Below are positions 31,322 to 39,676 of a stretch of 64,000 nt of DNA, piece after piece. The notes beneath the pieces are model-generated. The model was given only the letters and a program-made list of their open reading frames with translations, had not been told where the DNA came from and searched no databases. The stretch lies in contig NZ_NPKR01000009.1 in the NCBI RefSeq assembly GCF_008329535.1, forward strand, positions 62,001 through 126,000, read 5' to 3'. How positions within the stretch are numbered: position 1 is the stretch's first letter; each line of letters starts with the position of its first letter. The DNA comes from Mycolicibacterium sp. P1-18 (GTDB lineage Bacteria; Actinomycetota; Actinomycetes; Mycobacteriales; Mycobacteriaceae). A program made the translations under genes and the position numbers.

Positions 31322-32212
31322 ATGTCGATCGCAGTGCATGTCGACCAGCCCGTGGGCGGCCGCAGCCGACGCGCCCTCGCCTACGGCGGCGCGGTCAACG
31401 TCACCTCGCCCTCACCCGCGTCCCTCGCCCTGGCCACGTTCGCCCGGGAGTTAGTTGGCGACGCCTTCGGTGGCCGGGACCCCGAATTGGCCCAGTTCGA
31501 CCTGCCCGTCGCCGAGCACGACGCCGTCGTCGACGCGCTGACCCGACGCTTCACCCAGCACCCGGAGTCGACGCGCCTCCTCGGGGACCTCCTGCTCGAA
31601 CGCGGCGCCGACCCCGAGACCACCTACGTCGGCGTGCCGCACCTGCGCGTGCACACCGGCAACGTCGCCGGGGTCGACGCGTGGCGTCCGCACCGCGACA
31701 CCTGGCGCTGCGCTCCCCTGGCCCAGCTGAACCACTGGATGCCGGTGTACGAGGTCGACGAGGACAACGCCGTGGCGCTGCACACGGGGTACTTCAGCCA
31801 GGCGATCGGCAACGATTCCGCCGGCTACGACCACCGTCCGTGGACCCGCGCGGTGGGAGCGACACCCTCCCCACCCGTGGCGACAGAGACGGTCGACCCG
31901 TTCTCGGCGGCCGTGTTCGTCACTCCGGTCGGCGGGGTGCTGCAGTTCTCCGGCCAGCACCTGTACTGCACCGCACCCCGCGAGAACGACCGAACCCGCT
32001 TCGTGATCGACGTCCCCACCGTGGACGCCGGCGACGTCCGCGCAGGCCTCGGCGCCCGCAACGTCGACGGCCGCTGTCTCGGCTCGTCGATCCGAGACTT
32101 CATCCGCGTGGCCGACCTCTCACCGATGCCCGAGGACGTCGTCGCCGTGCTCGAGCACCGCGGCGCCGTGGCGTCCGCGCCGCCCGCTCGACCCGCCTTC
32201 ACGAAGGCCTGA
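31322..32212 (+). CDS. putative Fe(II)/2-oxoglutarate-type oxygenase
   Basis: This 296-residue protein does not match a family I can name. It shows the spacing of a double-stranded beta-helix iron oxygenase: HRD at 124-126 (WRPHRDTW), a distal His213 (FSGQHLYCT), and Arg220 or Arg226 after it that could bind 2-oxoglutarate. In between are beta-rich segments such as LNHWMPVYEVDEDNAVALH. No signal peptide or membrane helix is seen. The ATG at 31322 follows GGAGGT at 9 nt, which favours it over the ATG at 31295. It is followed by the HIT gene, which has its own promoter. Substrate unknown; the oxygenase call is inference from the HxD...H...R pattern. Confidence 0.55.
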   Translation: MSIAVHVDQPVGGRSRRALAYGGAVNVTSPSPASLALATFARELVGDAFGGRDPELAQFDLPVAEHDAVVDALTRRFTQHPESTRLLGDLLLERGADPETTYVGVPHLRVHTGNVAGVDAWRPHRDTWRCAPLAQLNHWMPVYEVDEDNAVALHTGYFSQAIGNDSAGYDHRPWTRAVGATPSPPVATETVDPFSAAVFVTPVGGVLQFSGQHLYCTAPRENDRTRFVIDVPTVDAGDVRAGLGARNVDGRCLGSSIRDFIRVADLSPMPEDVVAVLEHRGAVASAPPARPAFTKA

Positions 32213-32225
32213 GCCGGACGGCAAC

Positions 32226-32231
32226 TACGGT
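32226..32231 (+). promoter_or_regulatory. -10 element TACGGT of the HIT gene, leaderless
   Basis: TACGGT lies exactly 6 nt before the ATG at 32238. Confidence 0.45.
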
Positions 32232-32237
32232 GGCCGG

Positions 32238-32657
32238 ATGCCCTGCGTGTTCTGTGCCATCGTCGCCGGCGACGCCCCGGCCATCCGCGTCTACGAGGAC
32301 GACGAGTACCTCGCCATCCTCGACATCCGGCCCATCGTGCGCGGACACGTGCTGGTCATCCCCAAGACCCACACCGTGGACCTGACCGACACCCCGCCGG
32401 ACACCGTCGCCGCCATGATGCGCATCGGTCAGCGCGTCGCCAGGGCCGCCAGGGCCTCGGAGCTGCACGCCGACGGCAACAACGTCGTCGTCAACGACGG
32501 CAAGGCGGCGTTCCAGACCGTCTTCCACATCCATCTGCACGTCGCGCCCCGCAAGACCGGCGACAAGCTCTCCTTCGCGAAGGGTCTGGTGGTCCGCCGC
32601 GACCCCGATCGGGAGGAGACGGGCCGCATCCTGCGCGACGCGCTGGCAGACCTATAG
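32238..32657 (+). CDS. HIT-family nucleotide hydrolase (Rv1262c-like)
   Basis: This is a 139-residue histidine-triad protein. The catalytic HIHLH motif has its His residues at 97, 99 and 101. The N-terminus MPCVFCAIVAGDAPA with Cys3 and Cys6 is typical of HIT proteins with a structural metal site. Relatives hydrolyse nucleoside phosphoramidates or AMP-linked compounds in the cytoplasm. The ATG sits 6 nt after a TACGGT -10 element, implying a leaderless transcript. It overlaps the end of the convergent amidohydrolase gene by 6 nt. Position and length fit M. tuberculosis Rv1262c. Confidence 0.85.
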   Translation: MPCVFCAIVAGDAPAIRVYEDDEYLAILDIRPIVRGHVLVIPKTHTVDLTDTPPDTVAAMMRIGQRVARAARASELHADGNNVVVNDGKAAFQTVFHIHLHVAPRKTGDKLSFAKGLVVRRDPDREETGRILRDALADL

Positions 32658-33611
32658 CCCGAGGAAGCTCCGCGCGTTGCGTTCGAGCGTGGCGTCGTCG
32701 ATGCCGACGCCGTTCGGCAGGTCCTGCGGTCGGGCCACCCCCATGTCGAAGGGGTAGTCGCTGCCACACATCAGGTGCGTCGGATCGGCCTGCGCGCGCA
32801 ACAACTCCAGCGCCGCCGCGTCGTGGGTCAGGGTGTCGAACCACAGGCCGGTGAAACCCTCACGGGGCGAACGTGTTTCCGCGGTGCGGACGTCGGCGCG
32901 CTGCTTCCAGCCGTGCTCCCAGCGCCCCACCAGCCCTGGAGCGCAGCCACCGCCGTGCAGCATGCAGATCCGCAGGCCGGGCAACTCTTCGAGTACGCCA
33001 CCCAGCACCAACGAGGCTGCGGCGGTCGTGGTTTCGACGGGATTGCCGATCAGGTTGACCAGGTAGTAGGACGCCAACTCCGGCCGCGGCAGCTGCATCG
33101 GATGCACCAGCACGGCGAGGTCGCGTTCGGCGGCGAGGCGAAGCAGGTCCCGCATGGGCTCCACGTCGAAGGACGTCGAGCCCAGAAGTGGCGGTACCGC
33201 GATCCCGCGGATCACGCCGCTGGCCGCGATGTGATCCATCTGCGCGCGTGCCGAATCGACGTCGTGCAGCGACACCAGGCCAAGCCCGAGAAGTCGGTCG
33301 CCGCTGTCACGGCAGGCACCGGCGAGCGCGTCGTTGAATTTCCCGACGTACTCGCCGACTCCAGGATCGTCCACCACGGGAAAGGCGAACGGCGGCGCCG
33401 AGAGCACCCGGGTGCCGAGCCCGGCGGCGTCGGTGTCGGCGAGCACCCGACGGGGATCGGTCATCGCGTCGGTCTCGAAGTACAGCGGCAGGTCACCGAG
33501 GTACATCTGATTGTCGCGGCCATGCATCGGAGGAAGCGGCGAGCCGGGCGGGAGGCCGAAGAGGTCCTCGGGTAGCCAGTGCGCGTGAATGTCGATCGGA
33601 CCGGTGGTCAT
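32652..33611 (-). CDS. ACMSD-like amidohydrolase/decarboxylase
   Basis: This is a 319-residue amidohydrolase-2 family TIM barrel. Metal ligands appear as HAH (His9, His11), His170 (LVHPMQL), His219 (MLHGGG) and Asp285 (GSDYPFDM). This pattern fits aminocarboxymuconate-semialdehyde decarboxylase and related non-oxidative decarboxylases/hydrolases of aromatic or ring-cleavage products. It is the last gene of a five-gene operon whose other members form an ABC importer, and its ATG overlaps the ATPase stop (ATGA). It probably acts on the imported compound or a product of it. The substrate is unknown. Confidence 0.8.
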   Translation of the reverse strand: MTTGPIDIHAHWLPEDLFGLPPGSPLPPMHGRDNQMYLGDLPLYFETDAMTDPRRVLADTDAAGLGTRVLSAPPFAFPVVDDPGVGEYVGKFNDALAGACRDSGDRLLGLGLVSLHDVDSARAQMDHIAASGVIRGIAVPPLLGSTSFDVEPMRDLLRLAAERDLAVLVHPMQLPRPELASYYLVNLIGNPVETTTAAASLVLGGVLEELPGLRICMLHGGGCAPGLVGRWEHGWKQRADVRTAETRSPREGFTGLWFDTLTHDAAALELLRAQADPTHLMCGSDYPFDMGVARPQDLPNGVGIDDATLERNARSFLGL

Positions 33612-34345
33612 GCTGCTGTCTCCAATGTTTCGAAGCGCGCCAGCACTTCAGCTTGTAGTACCGCTACGGCGGGATCAGATGCCCGCCGCGGGCGCGGCAG
33701 GTCTACGTCGATGACCTCGTGGACTCGACCGCCGGGTGCGAGCACCACGATACGGTCGGACAGCTGTACGGCTTCGGTGACGTCGTGGGTGACGAACATG
33801 ACGGTCCGGCGCGATTCCAGCCAGATCCGTTCCAGATGTTCCCGGAGCGTGCGCGACGTCATGGCGTCGAGGTGGGAGAACGGCTCGTCCATGAGCAGCA
33901 CGTCGGGTTCGACGGCGAACGCGCGGGCAATGCCGATGCGCTGCTGCTGACCACCGGAGAGCTGCGACGGGAATCGGTCGGCGCAGTGGCTCAGCCCGAC
34001 GAGGTCGAGATAGTGCATCGCGCGCTCCTCCCAACCCTTCCGCTCGTGTTGGACGAAGCCGAGATTCTCCATCACCGTGCGCCACGGCAGCAGCCGGGGA
34101 TCCTGAAACACGTAGCCCACCTTCGCCTCTCGTTCACCTGATCGCAGGCTCACGGTGCCGGAGGTCTGGGTCTCGATCCCCGAGACGATGTTGAGTAGCG
34201 TCGTCTTGCCGCTGCCAGACGGGCCGACGACCGAGACGAAGGTGTCGCCCGAAATGGTCAGGTCGACACCGTCGATGACGCGCGTGGTGGCACCCCTCCG
34301 GTCGTGAAACTCCTTGACTAGTCGTTGAATCTCTATGGAAGCCAT
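33608..34345 (-). CDS. ABC transporter ATPase, nitrate/sulfonate/taurine type
   Basis: This is a 245-residue ATPase of the SsuB/TauB/NrtD group. Walker A GPSGSGKT is at 41-48, then Q-loop FQDPRLLPW, signature LSGGQQQR and Walker B VLLMDEPFSHLD. All catalytic residues are intact. The ATG at 34345 has a GAGAG upstream. It energises the two permeases encoded upstream in the same operon, and its stop overlaps the amidohydrolase start. As a single ATPase gene serves two permeases, it presumably works as a homodimer. Confidence 0.86.
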   Translation of the reverse strand: MASIEIQRLVKEFHDRRGATTRVIDGVDLTISGDTFVSVVGPSGSGKTTLLNIVSGIETQTSGTVSLRSGEREAKVGYVFQDPRLLPWRTVMENLGFVQHERKGWEERAMHYLDLVGLSHCADRFPSQLSGGQQQRIGIARAFAVEPDVLLMDEPFSHLDAMTSRTLREHLERIWLESRRTVMFVTHDVTEAVQLSDRIVVLAPGGRVHEVIDVDLPRPRRASDPAVAVLQAEVLARFETLETAA

Positions 34346-34386
34346 GATCTCTCGCTTTCTTGGTGAGGTGTCGATGAGTCGGAGCG

Positions 34387-35184
34387 TCACGCCGAGCGCC
34401 AACGGGTGACGTAACGCTCGGTGGGTCCTAGGAGCACCAGGTCGGCGACGACCAGGAGGAGGATGAAGACCAGCACCCAGGCGAAGAAGCCGTCGAGCTG
34501 GTTGGCGTCGTACCAGTACCGCGACCGCCACCCGACTCCGGAGGTGGAGCCGAACCACTCGGCGAGCAGGAGGCCGTTCCAGGCGCTCATGATCGCGAAC
34601 CGGACGGCGGCGACGGTGGAGCCGGCGACGGCCGGCGCGACGATGTGGCGCAGTACGTTTCGGCGCGGTACGCCGAACGCCCGGGACATCAGCACCAGGT
34701 CCGCGGGCACCGCCCGGGTGGCCTTCGCGATGTTGACCACCACGAACGGCAGCCCCGACAGGAACACCGTGACCACCGGGGTGAGCCAGCCGAAGCCGAA
34801 CCACATGGTGGTCAGGAGCGCCCAGATGACGGCGGGGATGGCGAGGGCAGCGGCGTTGACGTCGGAGAATGCCAGGTCCGCCCACTTCGACAGACCCATC
34901 CACACGCCGATCGCGGCGCCGACCACCAGAGCGAGCGCCAGGCCGAGGGCGAAGCGGTTCATGCTGATCGCGAGGTTGCCCCACAGCTGGCCGATCGCGG
35001 CCTCCGAGACCAGGCTGTCGATCGTCTGCGCCGGTGACGGGATGCGGTTGCCGAACACCACCGCGAGCTGCCAAGCGCCGAGGATCGTGAGCAGGGCGGC
35101 CACGACGGGGAGCAGTGACGTCGTCTGCCCGCGGAGGTGGCGCTGCCAGGCCGGTGCCGGGGTGGAGAGTGCCTGGGTGATCAC
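34387..35184 (-). CDS. ABC transporter permease (SsuC/TauC-like), second permease
   Basis: This 265-residue inner-membrane protein has about six helices of the BPD_transp_1 fold. The cytoplasmic EAA loop is DLVLMSRAFGVPRRNVLRHI. The start is the GTG at 35184, which overlaps the upstream permease's TGA and follows AAAGGA at 8 nt. It differs strongly from the first permease, so the pore is probably a heterodimer. Most taurine/sulfonate importers use one permease gene, so two is notable. It lies 41 nt ahead of the ATPase gene. Confidence 0.83.
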   Translation of the reverse strand: MITQALSTPAPAWQRHLRGQTTSLLPVVAALLTILGAWQLAVVFGNRIPSPAQTIDSLVSEAAIGQLWGNLAISMNRFALGLALALVVGAAIGVWMGLSKWADLAFSDVNAAALAIPAVIWALLTTMWFGFGWLTPVVTVFLSGLPFVVVNIAKATRAVPADLVLMSRAFGVPRRNVLRHIVAPAVAGSTVAAVRFAIMSAWNGLLLAEWFGSTSGVGWRSRYWYDANQLDGFFAWVLVFILLLVVADLVLLGPTERYVTRWRSA

Positions 35185-36011
35185 GAGATGTCCTTTCGCC
35201 ATGCGAAGAAGCGGTTCTCGAGGTAGGCGAGTCCGCGTTCGATGAGGATCATGGCGACGATGAAGAGCGTGGTCCACGCCAGCATGTCGTCGACTTGGAA
35301 TTCCTGGTAGGCCTTGCGGATCATGAAGCCGACGCCGTCGCTGGCGCCGAACACCTCGGTGAGGGCCTCGACCTTCCAGGCCATCGCGAATCCGTAACGC
35401 ACGCCGGCGAAGACGAAGGTCACCAGCGCCGGGAGGTAGAGGTGGCGCAGCACGTCGCGCCGGTTGCGTTCGAAGGCCCTGCACATCGCCAGCAGGTTGC
35501 CGTCGACCGACCGCACCCCCTCGGCGACGTTCATCGCGATGAACGGCAGCGCGACCAGGGCCGAGACCACGATCGGACCGCCGGCGCCGACACCGAAGAT
35601 CAGCAGGCCGAAGACCGCGTACGTCAGACCGGGCATGTTGCCGAGGACGAACAGCGGCAGCGAGAAGTACGACGACATGAATCTGCTTCGGCCCATGAAG
35701 AATCCGATCACCAGGCCGAAGACCATGGCGATGACGAACCCCACCGCGATCTTGCCGATGCTGGAGGCGAAGTTGGTGAACGCCTCCCCCGACACCGTGA
35801 TCGCGACGACGCGCTCGAAGACACCGAGCGGCCGCGGCAGGATCGGGTCGTCGACCCAGGCGGCCACGGCGGCCCAGGCGGCGAGCGCGACGACGAGCGC
35901 GATGCCGGAGACCAGCCACCTCCGCGGTCCCGTCGGCGCCGGCCGCGTCGCCGACGGGGCCGGTTCCCGCGGCGCCGGATCGGCGTCCGGTGGCGTGATC
36001 ATCTGCGTCAC
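35181..36011 (-). CDS. ABC transporter permease (SsuC/TauC-like), first permease
   Basis: This 276-residue permease has a Pro/Ala-rich cytoplasmic N-terminus of about 30 residues, then about six helices and an EAA loop NLLAMCRAFERNRRDVLRHL. Its ATG overlaps the stop of the binding-protein gene (ATGA), and its own stop overlaps the next permease's GTG. It is the first of two non-identical membrane subunits in this importer. Confidence 0.83.
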   Translation of the reverse strand: MTQMITPPDADPAPREPAPSATRPAPTGPRRWLVSGIALVVALAAWAAVAAWVDDPILPRPLGVFERVVAITVSGEAFTNFASSIGKIAVGFVIAMVFGLVIGFFMGRSRFMSSYFSLPLFVLGNMPGLTYAVFGLLIFGVGAGGPIVVSALVALPFIAMNVAEGVRSVDGNLLAMCRAFERNRRDVLRHLYLPALVTFVFAGVRYGFAMAWKVEALTEVFGASDGVGFMIRKAYQEFQVDDMLAWTTLFIVAMILIERGLAYLENRFFAWRKDIS

Positions 36012-37051
36012 TTCTCGACTCCTTCGGTGGGCAGGAACTTCGGGTCGACGACGTCGTCACCGATGACGCCGGTCTCACGCATCAGGTCGAAGATCGAACT
36101 CTCGTCGTCGGCCCACTTCTGGTCGAAGCGCACGTCGTCGACCACCCAGTCGTGTTGGGCGACGTAGTCCTTCATGAACGCGATGTCCTCCGGCGTGTCG
36201 ACGGCGAAGTGCTGTGGGTAGCGCTCGACCATCTCGTCGCGGTGCTGCTGCCACTCGGAGAGTCCGCGCGTCCACAGGTCGAGGAACGCCGACACCTCGC
36301 CGGGATGGTCGTCGACCCAGTCCTTGCGCGCGACGAAGACGTTGCCCATCGGGCCGTCGTGGCCGGGGGCCTCGAGTTCGGCGAACACTTCGGCCGACGA
36401 CTTACCGTCGTACAGTGGGCGGACCGTGCCCTCGCGGAGGTCCCGCGCCGACAGGTCGGGATAGCAGATGCAGGCGTCGATCTCGCCGCGCGCCAACAGG
36501 TTCGACAGGTTCTGGATGTCGGCGACCACGACCTCGTAGTCGTCGGCGAGGTTCACGTCGTGCATCCTCTTGAGCAGCGCGCTCCACACCAGGGTGCCCG
36601 AGACCGTCGTGAACACCCCGAGCCGCTTGCCCTTCATGTCCGCCAGCGTTTGGGCGGGGTCGTCGGCGCGCACCATGATGCGGCTGCGCTCGGAGTTGTA
36701 GCGGCCGATGATCGTGGTCTCGCGCTGGGTCTGCTCCTCGAGGCCGGGGACCTCGAACGACGCCGTCGAGATGATGTCGGCGTGGCCGCCGGCGAAGAGG
36801 CCGAACTCATCCCACGTTGCGCTGCTCTCCACCTCGTATCCGGTGTCGCGCTGCCACTGGTCGACGATCCCGGTCTCGTTCATGTAGTCCCAGATGGGAT
36901 CCGGCGCGAACGTGAAGCGGATGACGCCGTCGCGGGCCGCCCTCGACGACGCGGGACCACCCAACCCCGCGGCACAGCCCGCCGTCATGGCGACCACCGC
37001 CGCAGCCATCACCGCCGTCGCGCTGCGAGCCATCCAAGTTCTCCGGCGCAC
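36008..37051 (-). CDS. ABC substrate-binding lipoprotein, NitT/TauT type
   Basis: This is a 347-residue lipoprotein. The signal sequence ends in a lipobox MTAGC with Cys26 as the lipidated residue. The mature part has the NMT1/SsuA-like type II binding fold, including a GKRLGVFTTVSGTLVWSALL segment typical of this family and a LARGEIDACICYPDL hinge. It captures the substrate for the two-permease importer. The GTG at 37051 follows GGAGGT (complement of 37056-37061). ATG 37033 is an alternative. It is the first gene of the operon. A 24-bp palindrome lies just upstream of the ribosome site. Confidence 0.8.
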   Translation of the reverse strand: MRRRTWMARSATAVMAAAVVAMTAGCAAGLGGPASSRAARDGVIRFTFAPDPIWDYMNETGIVDQWQRDTGYEVESSATWDEFGLFAGGHADIISTASFEVPGLEEQTQRETTIIGRYNSERSRIMVRADDPAQTLADMKGKRLGVFTTVSGTLVWSALLKRMHDVNLADDYEVVVADIQNLSNLLARGEIDACICYPDLSARDLREGTVRPLYDGKSSAEVFAELEAPGHDGPMGNVFVARKDWVDDHPGEVSAFLDLWTRGLSEWQQHRDEMVERYPQHFAVDTPEDIAFMKDYVAQHDWVVDDVRFDQKWADDESSIFDLMRETGVIGDDVVDPKFLPTEGVEK

Positions 37052-37069
37052 GCGAACCTCCTCGATCTG

Positions 37070-37093
37070 CTGTGACGGCAGTCACCGTCACAG
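37070..37093. promoter_or_regulatory. 24-bp palindrome with embedded near-consensus CRP site
   Basis: CTGTGACGG (37070-37078) and CCGTCACAG (37085-37093) are perfect arms around CAGTCA. Within it, 37071-37086 reads TGTGA-N6-TCAC followed by C, one base away from the CRP consensus TGTGA-N6-TCACA. It lies 18 nt upstream of the GTG of the binding-protein gene, next to its ribosome site, so a bound protein would probably repress. Confidence 0.6.
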
Positions 37094-37250
37094 CTCACGA
37101 TGCGCGATCCGACTAGCTGGCAACAATGTCTGCCCACACATACTTCGGCGCAGACGTATGGCGTCGCAGACATCCCAATCCGACCGTGTCCTGGAGCGGC
37201 GGCCGGAGCTCGACCGATTCGGGCACGACTCGAATGACACACTGAGGCCC

Positions 37251-37697
37251 ATGAGCACCATTCCCGCCTGGGAGCGCTACCTCGGCATTCCACTCCTCAA
37301 GGTCCACGACGCGATCTACCGCAAGACCAAGGGCTGGGTGGGGCACAAGATTCCGGGACAGGCGCCGATCCTGCTGCTGCACACCGTCGGCGCGAAGACG
37401 GGGATCGCGCGCACCAACGCGCTGAGCTACGCCCTCGACGGCGGGTCCTATCACGTCGTCGCCTCCAAGGGAGGTGACCCCAAGGCGCCCGGGTGGTACT
37501 TCAACCTCAAGGCCAACCCGAAGGTCGAGATCAACGTCGGCCCCACGCGGATGCCGGCCACCGCACGCGTCATCGGCGCCGACGACCCGGACTACGCGCG
37601 GCTCTGGAAGTTGGTCAACGACAACAACTCCCAGCGCTACGACGGGTACCAGAGGCGCACGAAGCGACCGATTCCCATCATCGCGCTGACGCCCTAG
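37251..37697 (+). CDS. Ddn-family F420-dependent nitroreductase-like protein (Rv1261c-like)
   Basis: This is a 148-residue deazaflavin-dependent nitroreductase (DUF385) protein. Features include the HDAIYRKTKGWVGHKIPG N-terminal helix, LLLHTVGAKTG at the F420-binding strand, and WYFNLKANPKVEI. Ddn relatives use reduced F420 to reduce quinones or nitro compounds at the membrane. The ATG at 37251 has GAGG just upstream. An in-frame ATG at 37158 would add a tail not typical of the family. It corresponds in position to Rv1261c. Its stop overlaps the end of the convergent LLM gene. Confidence 0.82.
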   Translation: MSTIPAWERYLGIPLLKVHDAIYRKTKGWVGHKIPGQAPILLLHTVGAKTGIARTNALSYALDGGSYHVVASKGGDPKAPGWYFNLKANPKVEINVGPTRMPATARVIGADDPDYARLWKLVNDNNSQRYDGYQRRTKRPIPIIALTP

Positions 37698-38746
37698 AAG
37701 AGCTCCTTGGCGAGCAGTTCCAGAGTCTGGTCCCGGGCCGGTGCGAGCCGCGGGTCGACGCCGCGGAACGCCGAGCCGACGGGGTTGACCATGACCTCGT
37801 CGACGCCGAAATGGGCGGCGAGCTCGCGGATCTGGTCGGCTGCCTCCGTCGGAGAGCCGACGACGGCACGCTCCAGACCAGCGTCGACGACGGCCTCCTG
37901 CTGGAAGGACAACTCGACACGCTTGGCGTCCTCGACCAGGTCGAGTGCGCGCAGCGGTTGGCCCGTGCGCAGGAACGCCATCATGTGCAGATTCGGCAGC
38001 ATCAGGTCCATCGCCTCTTCGCGGGTCGGCGCGACCGAGGCGTTCACCGTCATGAACGTGACGGGCTCCGCGGCCAGGTCGCTGGGCCGGAACTCGGAGC
38101 GGTAGGTCGCGAGCGCCTCCTCGGTGCCCTGCCCGGAGAAGTGGTGGGCGAACACGTAGGGCAGGCCCTTCGCGGCGGCCAGGTGCGCCGAGTACAACGA
38201 CGATCCGAGCAGCCACAGCCGCGGTTCACTGGCCGCCGCGGGCGTCGCCTTGAGGACGTAGTTCTGGTCGAGCAGGCCCCTGCTGCGCACCGCCACCTTG
38301 ACGCCGGAGGCGCTCATCAGCGCGGCGACGTCGTCGAGATACTGAGGAAAGTTCTCGATGTCGCTGTCGTCTCGGCCGGCGGCGCCGCGGAGCGCCATCG
38401 AGGTCACCGGGTCCGAACCCGGAGCCCGCCCGATGCCCAGATCGATGCGGCCGGGCGCGGCGGCCTCGAGCAACGCGAACTGCTCGGCGACGGCGAGCGG
38501 CGCGTGGTTGGGCAGCATCACGCCGCCGGAACCCAGGCGCAGTTGGCGGGTCTGCGCGGCGAGGTAGGCCAGCACGACGGGCGGGCTGGAGGCCGCGACG
38601 GCGGGCATGTTGTGGTGTTCGGCCACCCAGTAGCGGGTGTAGCCGAGCTCATCGGCGGTCTGGGCGAGGTGCACCGTCGCCGCGAGCGCATCGGAGGTGG
38701 TCTGGTCGCTGCGGACCGGGACGAGGTCTAGTACCGAAAGTCGCAC
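37694..38746 (-). CDS. LLM-class flavin-dependent oxidoreductase
   Basis: This 350-residue luciferase-like protein has family motifs LGYTRYWVAEHHNMP near residue 35, GSGGVMLPNHAPLAVAEQF, and GRIDLGIGRAPGSD. This form (MsnO8-like group, with LSVLDLVPV at the N-terminus) is common in actinobacteria and may use FMN or F420. The GTG start at 38746 is 3 nt from the stop of udgB, so it is probably co-transcribed behind udgB. The substrate is unknown. Confidence 0.8.
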   Translation of the reverse strand: MRLSVLDLVPVRSDQTTSDALAATVHLAQTADELGYTRYWVAEHHNMPAVAASSPPVVLAYLAAQTRQLRLGSGGVMLPNHAPLAVAEQFALLEAAAPGRIDLGIGRAPGSDPVTSMALRGAAGRDDSDIENFPQYLDDVAALMSASGVKVAVRSRGLLDQNYVLKATPAAASEPRLWLLGSSLYSAHLAAAKGLPYVFAHHFSGQGTEEALATYRSEFRPSDLAAEPVTFMTVNASVAPTREEAMDLMLPNLHMMAFLRTGQPLRALDLVEDAKRVELSFQQEAVVDAGLERAVVGSPTEAADQIRELAAHFGVDEVMVNPVGSAFRGVDPRLAPARDQTLELLAKELF

Positions 38747-38749
38747 GAT

Positions 38750-39601
38750 TCATTCAACCGACGGGCCGCCGGGATCGTTCCCGTCGACGGCGATTCTCTT
38801 GGCCTCGCCGAACACGTCGTCGAGCATGGCCGGGGTCAGCCGGCCGGTGAAGGTGTTCTGCTGGCTGGGGTGATAGCACCCGATCAACGCCACGTCCCCC
38901 AGCGTCGCGACCGCCAGGTGGCCGAACTTGGGTTGCGGCCGGGGCACCGTGCCGCCGCCGGCGCGCACCATGTCCAGCGCCACCTTCCACGCGAACCCGC
39001 CGAGCGCGACGATCGCGCGGACACCGGGGCGTACGAGTTGCCACTCGGCGTCCAGCCAGGGCGCGCAGGTGGCGCGTTCCTCCGGGGTCGGGGCGTTGTC
39101 CGGCGGGGCGCAGCGGACCGGCGCCACCATGCGGGTGTCGACCAGGGTCAGTCCGTCGGCGGCGTCGACGCTCAGCGGCGAGGTGGCGAGGCCGGCGCGG
39201 TACAGCGCCGCGAACAGCACGTCGCCGCTGCGGTCACCCGTGAACACGCGGCCCGTGCGGTTGGCGCCGTTGGCGGCGGGCGCGAGCCCCACGATCAGGA
39301 TCGACGGCGTGACGGAGCCGAAGCTGGGCACCGGCCGGCCCCAGTACGGCTCGCCGGCGAAGGACCGACGCTTCTCGACGGCGACCCGCTCCCGCCAGGC
39401 GACCAACCTCGGGCAGGCGCGACACACGCTGACCTCGGCGTCGAGCACGTCGACCGCACGGGCACCCTTGGCCAGGGCGCGCACGCGTGCCGGCGTCGTC
39501 GCGACCGGGGTGTCCGGGCTGGCTGGGTCGCCCGGCCAGCCGGAGCCGGCGGGCACCGGCGAGTCGAACAGCTCGCCCGTCCGCGGATGCGCCAGTCTCA
39601 C
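38750..39601 (-). CDS. udgB: family 5 uracil-DNA glycosylase UdgB
   Basis: This 283-residue protein has the motif GLAPAANGANRTGR (105-118) of UDG family 5, and YHPSQQNTFTGRL near the C-terminus. Four Cys residues (60, 63, 164 and 179) are spaced to hold the iron-sulfur cluster of families 4 and 5. It removes uracil, ethenocytosine and hypoxanthine from double-stranded DNA. The GTG start at 39601 leads into VRLAHPRTGELF, and it corresponds to M. tuberculosis Rv1259. It is divergent from the tap-like pump by 75 nt and upstream of the LLM gene. Confidence 0.87.
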   Translation of the reverse strand: MRLAHPRTGELFDSPVPAGSGWPGDPASPDTPVATTPARVRALAKGARAVDVLDAEVSVCRACPRLVAWRERVAVEKRRSFAGEPYWGRPVPSFGSVTPSILIVGLAPAANGANRTGRVFTGDRSGDVLFAALYRAGLATSPLSVDAADGLTLVDTRMVAPVRCAPPDNAPTPEERATCAPWLDAEWQLVRPGVRAIVALGGFAWKVALDMVRAGGGTVPRPQPKFGHLAVATLGDVALIGCYHPSQQNTFTGRLTPAMLDDVFGEAKRIAVDGNDPGGPSVE

Positions 39602-39676
39602 CCCACCACTGTGCACGGGCCGGGAAATCGTTCGCGGACCGGGCGCACCCGCTGTTAGATTCAGCATCGACGACTC

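Noticed and set aside
36152..37075. Plus-strand frame of about 300 codons opposite the binding-protein gene
   Set aside because: No recognisable protein; the opposite strand has a lipobox, ribosome site and family motifs.
37158..37250. Upstream ATG at 37158 as the start of the Ddn-like gene
   Set aside because: It would add a polar tail atypical of the family, and ATG 37251 has a GAGG close by.
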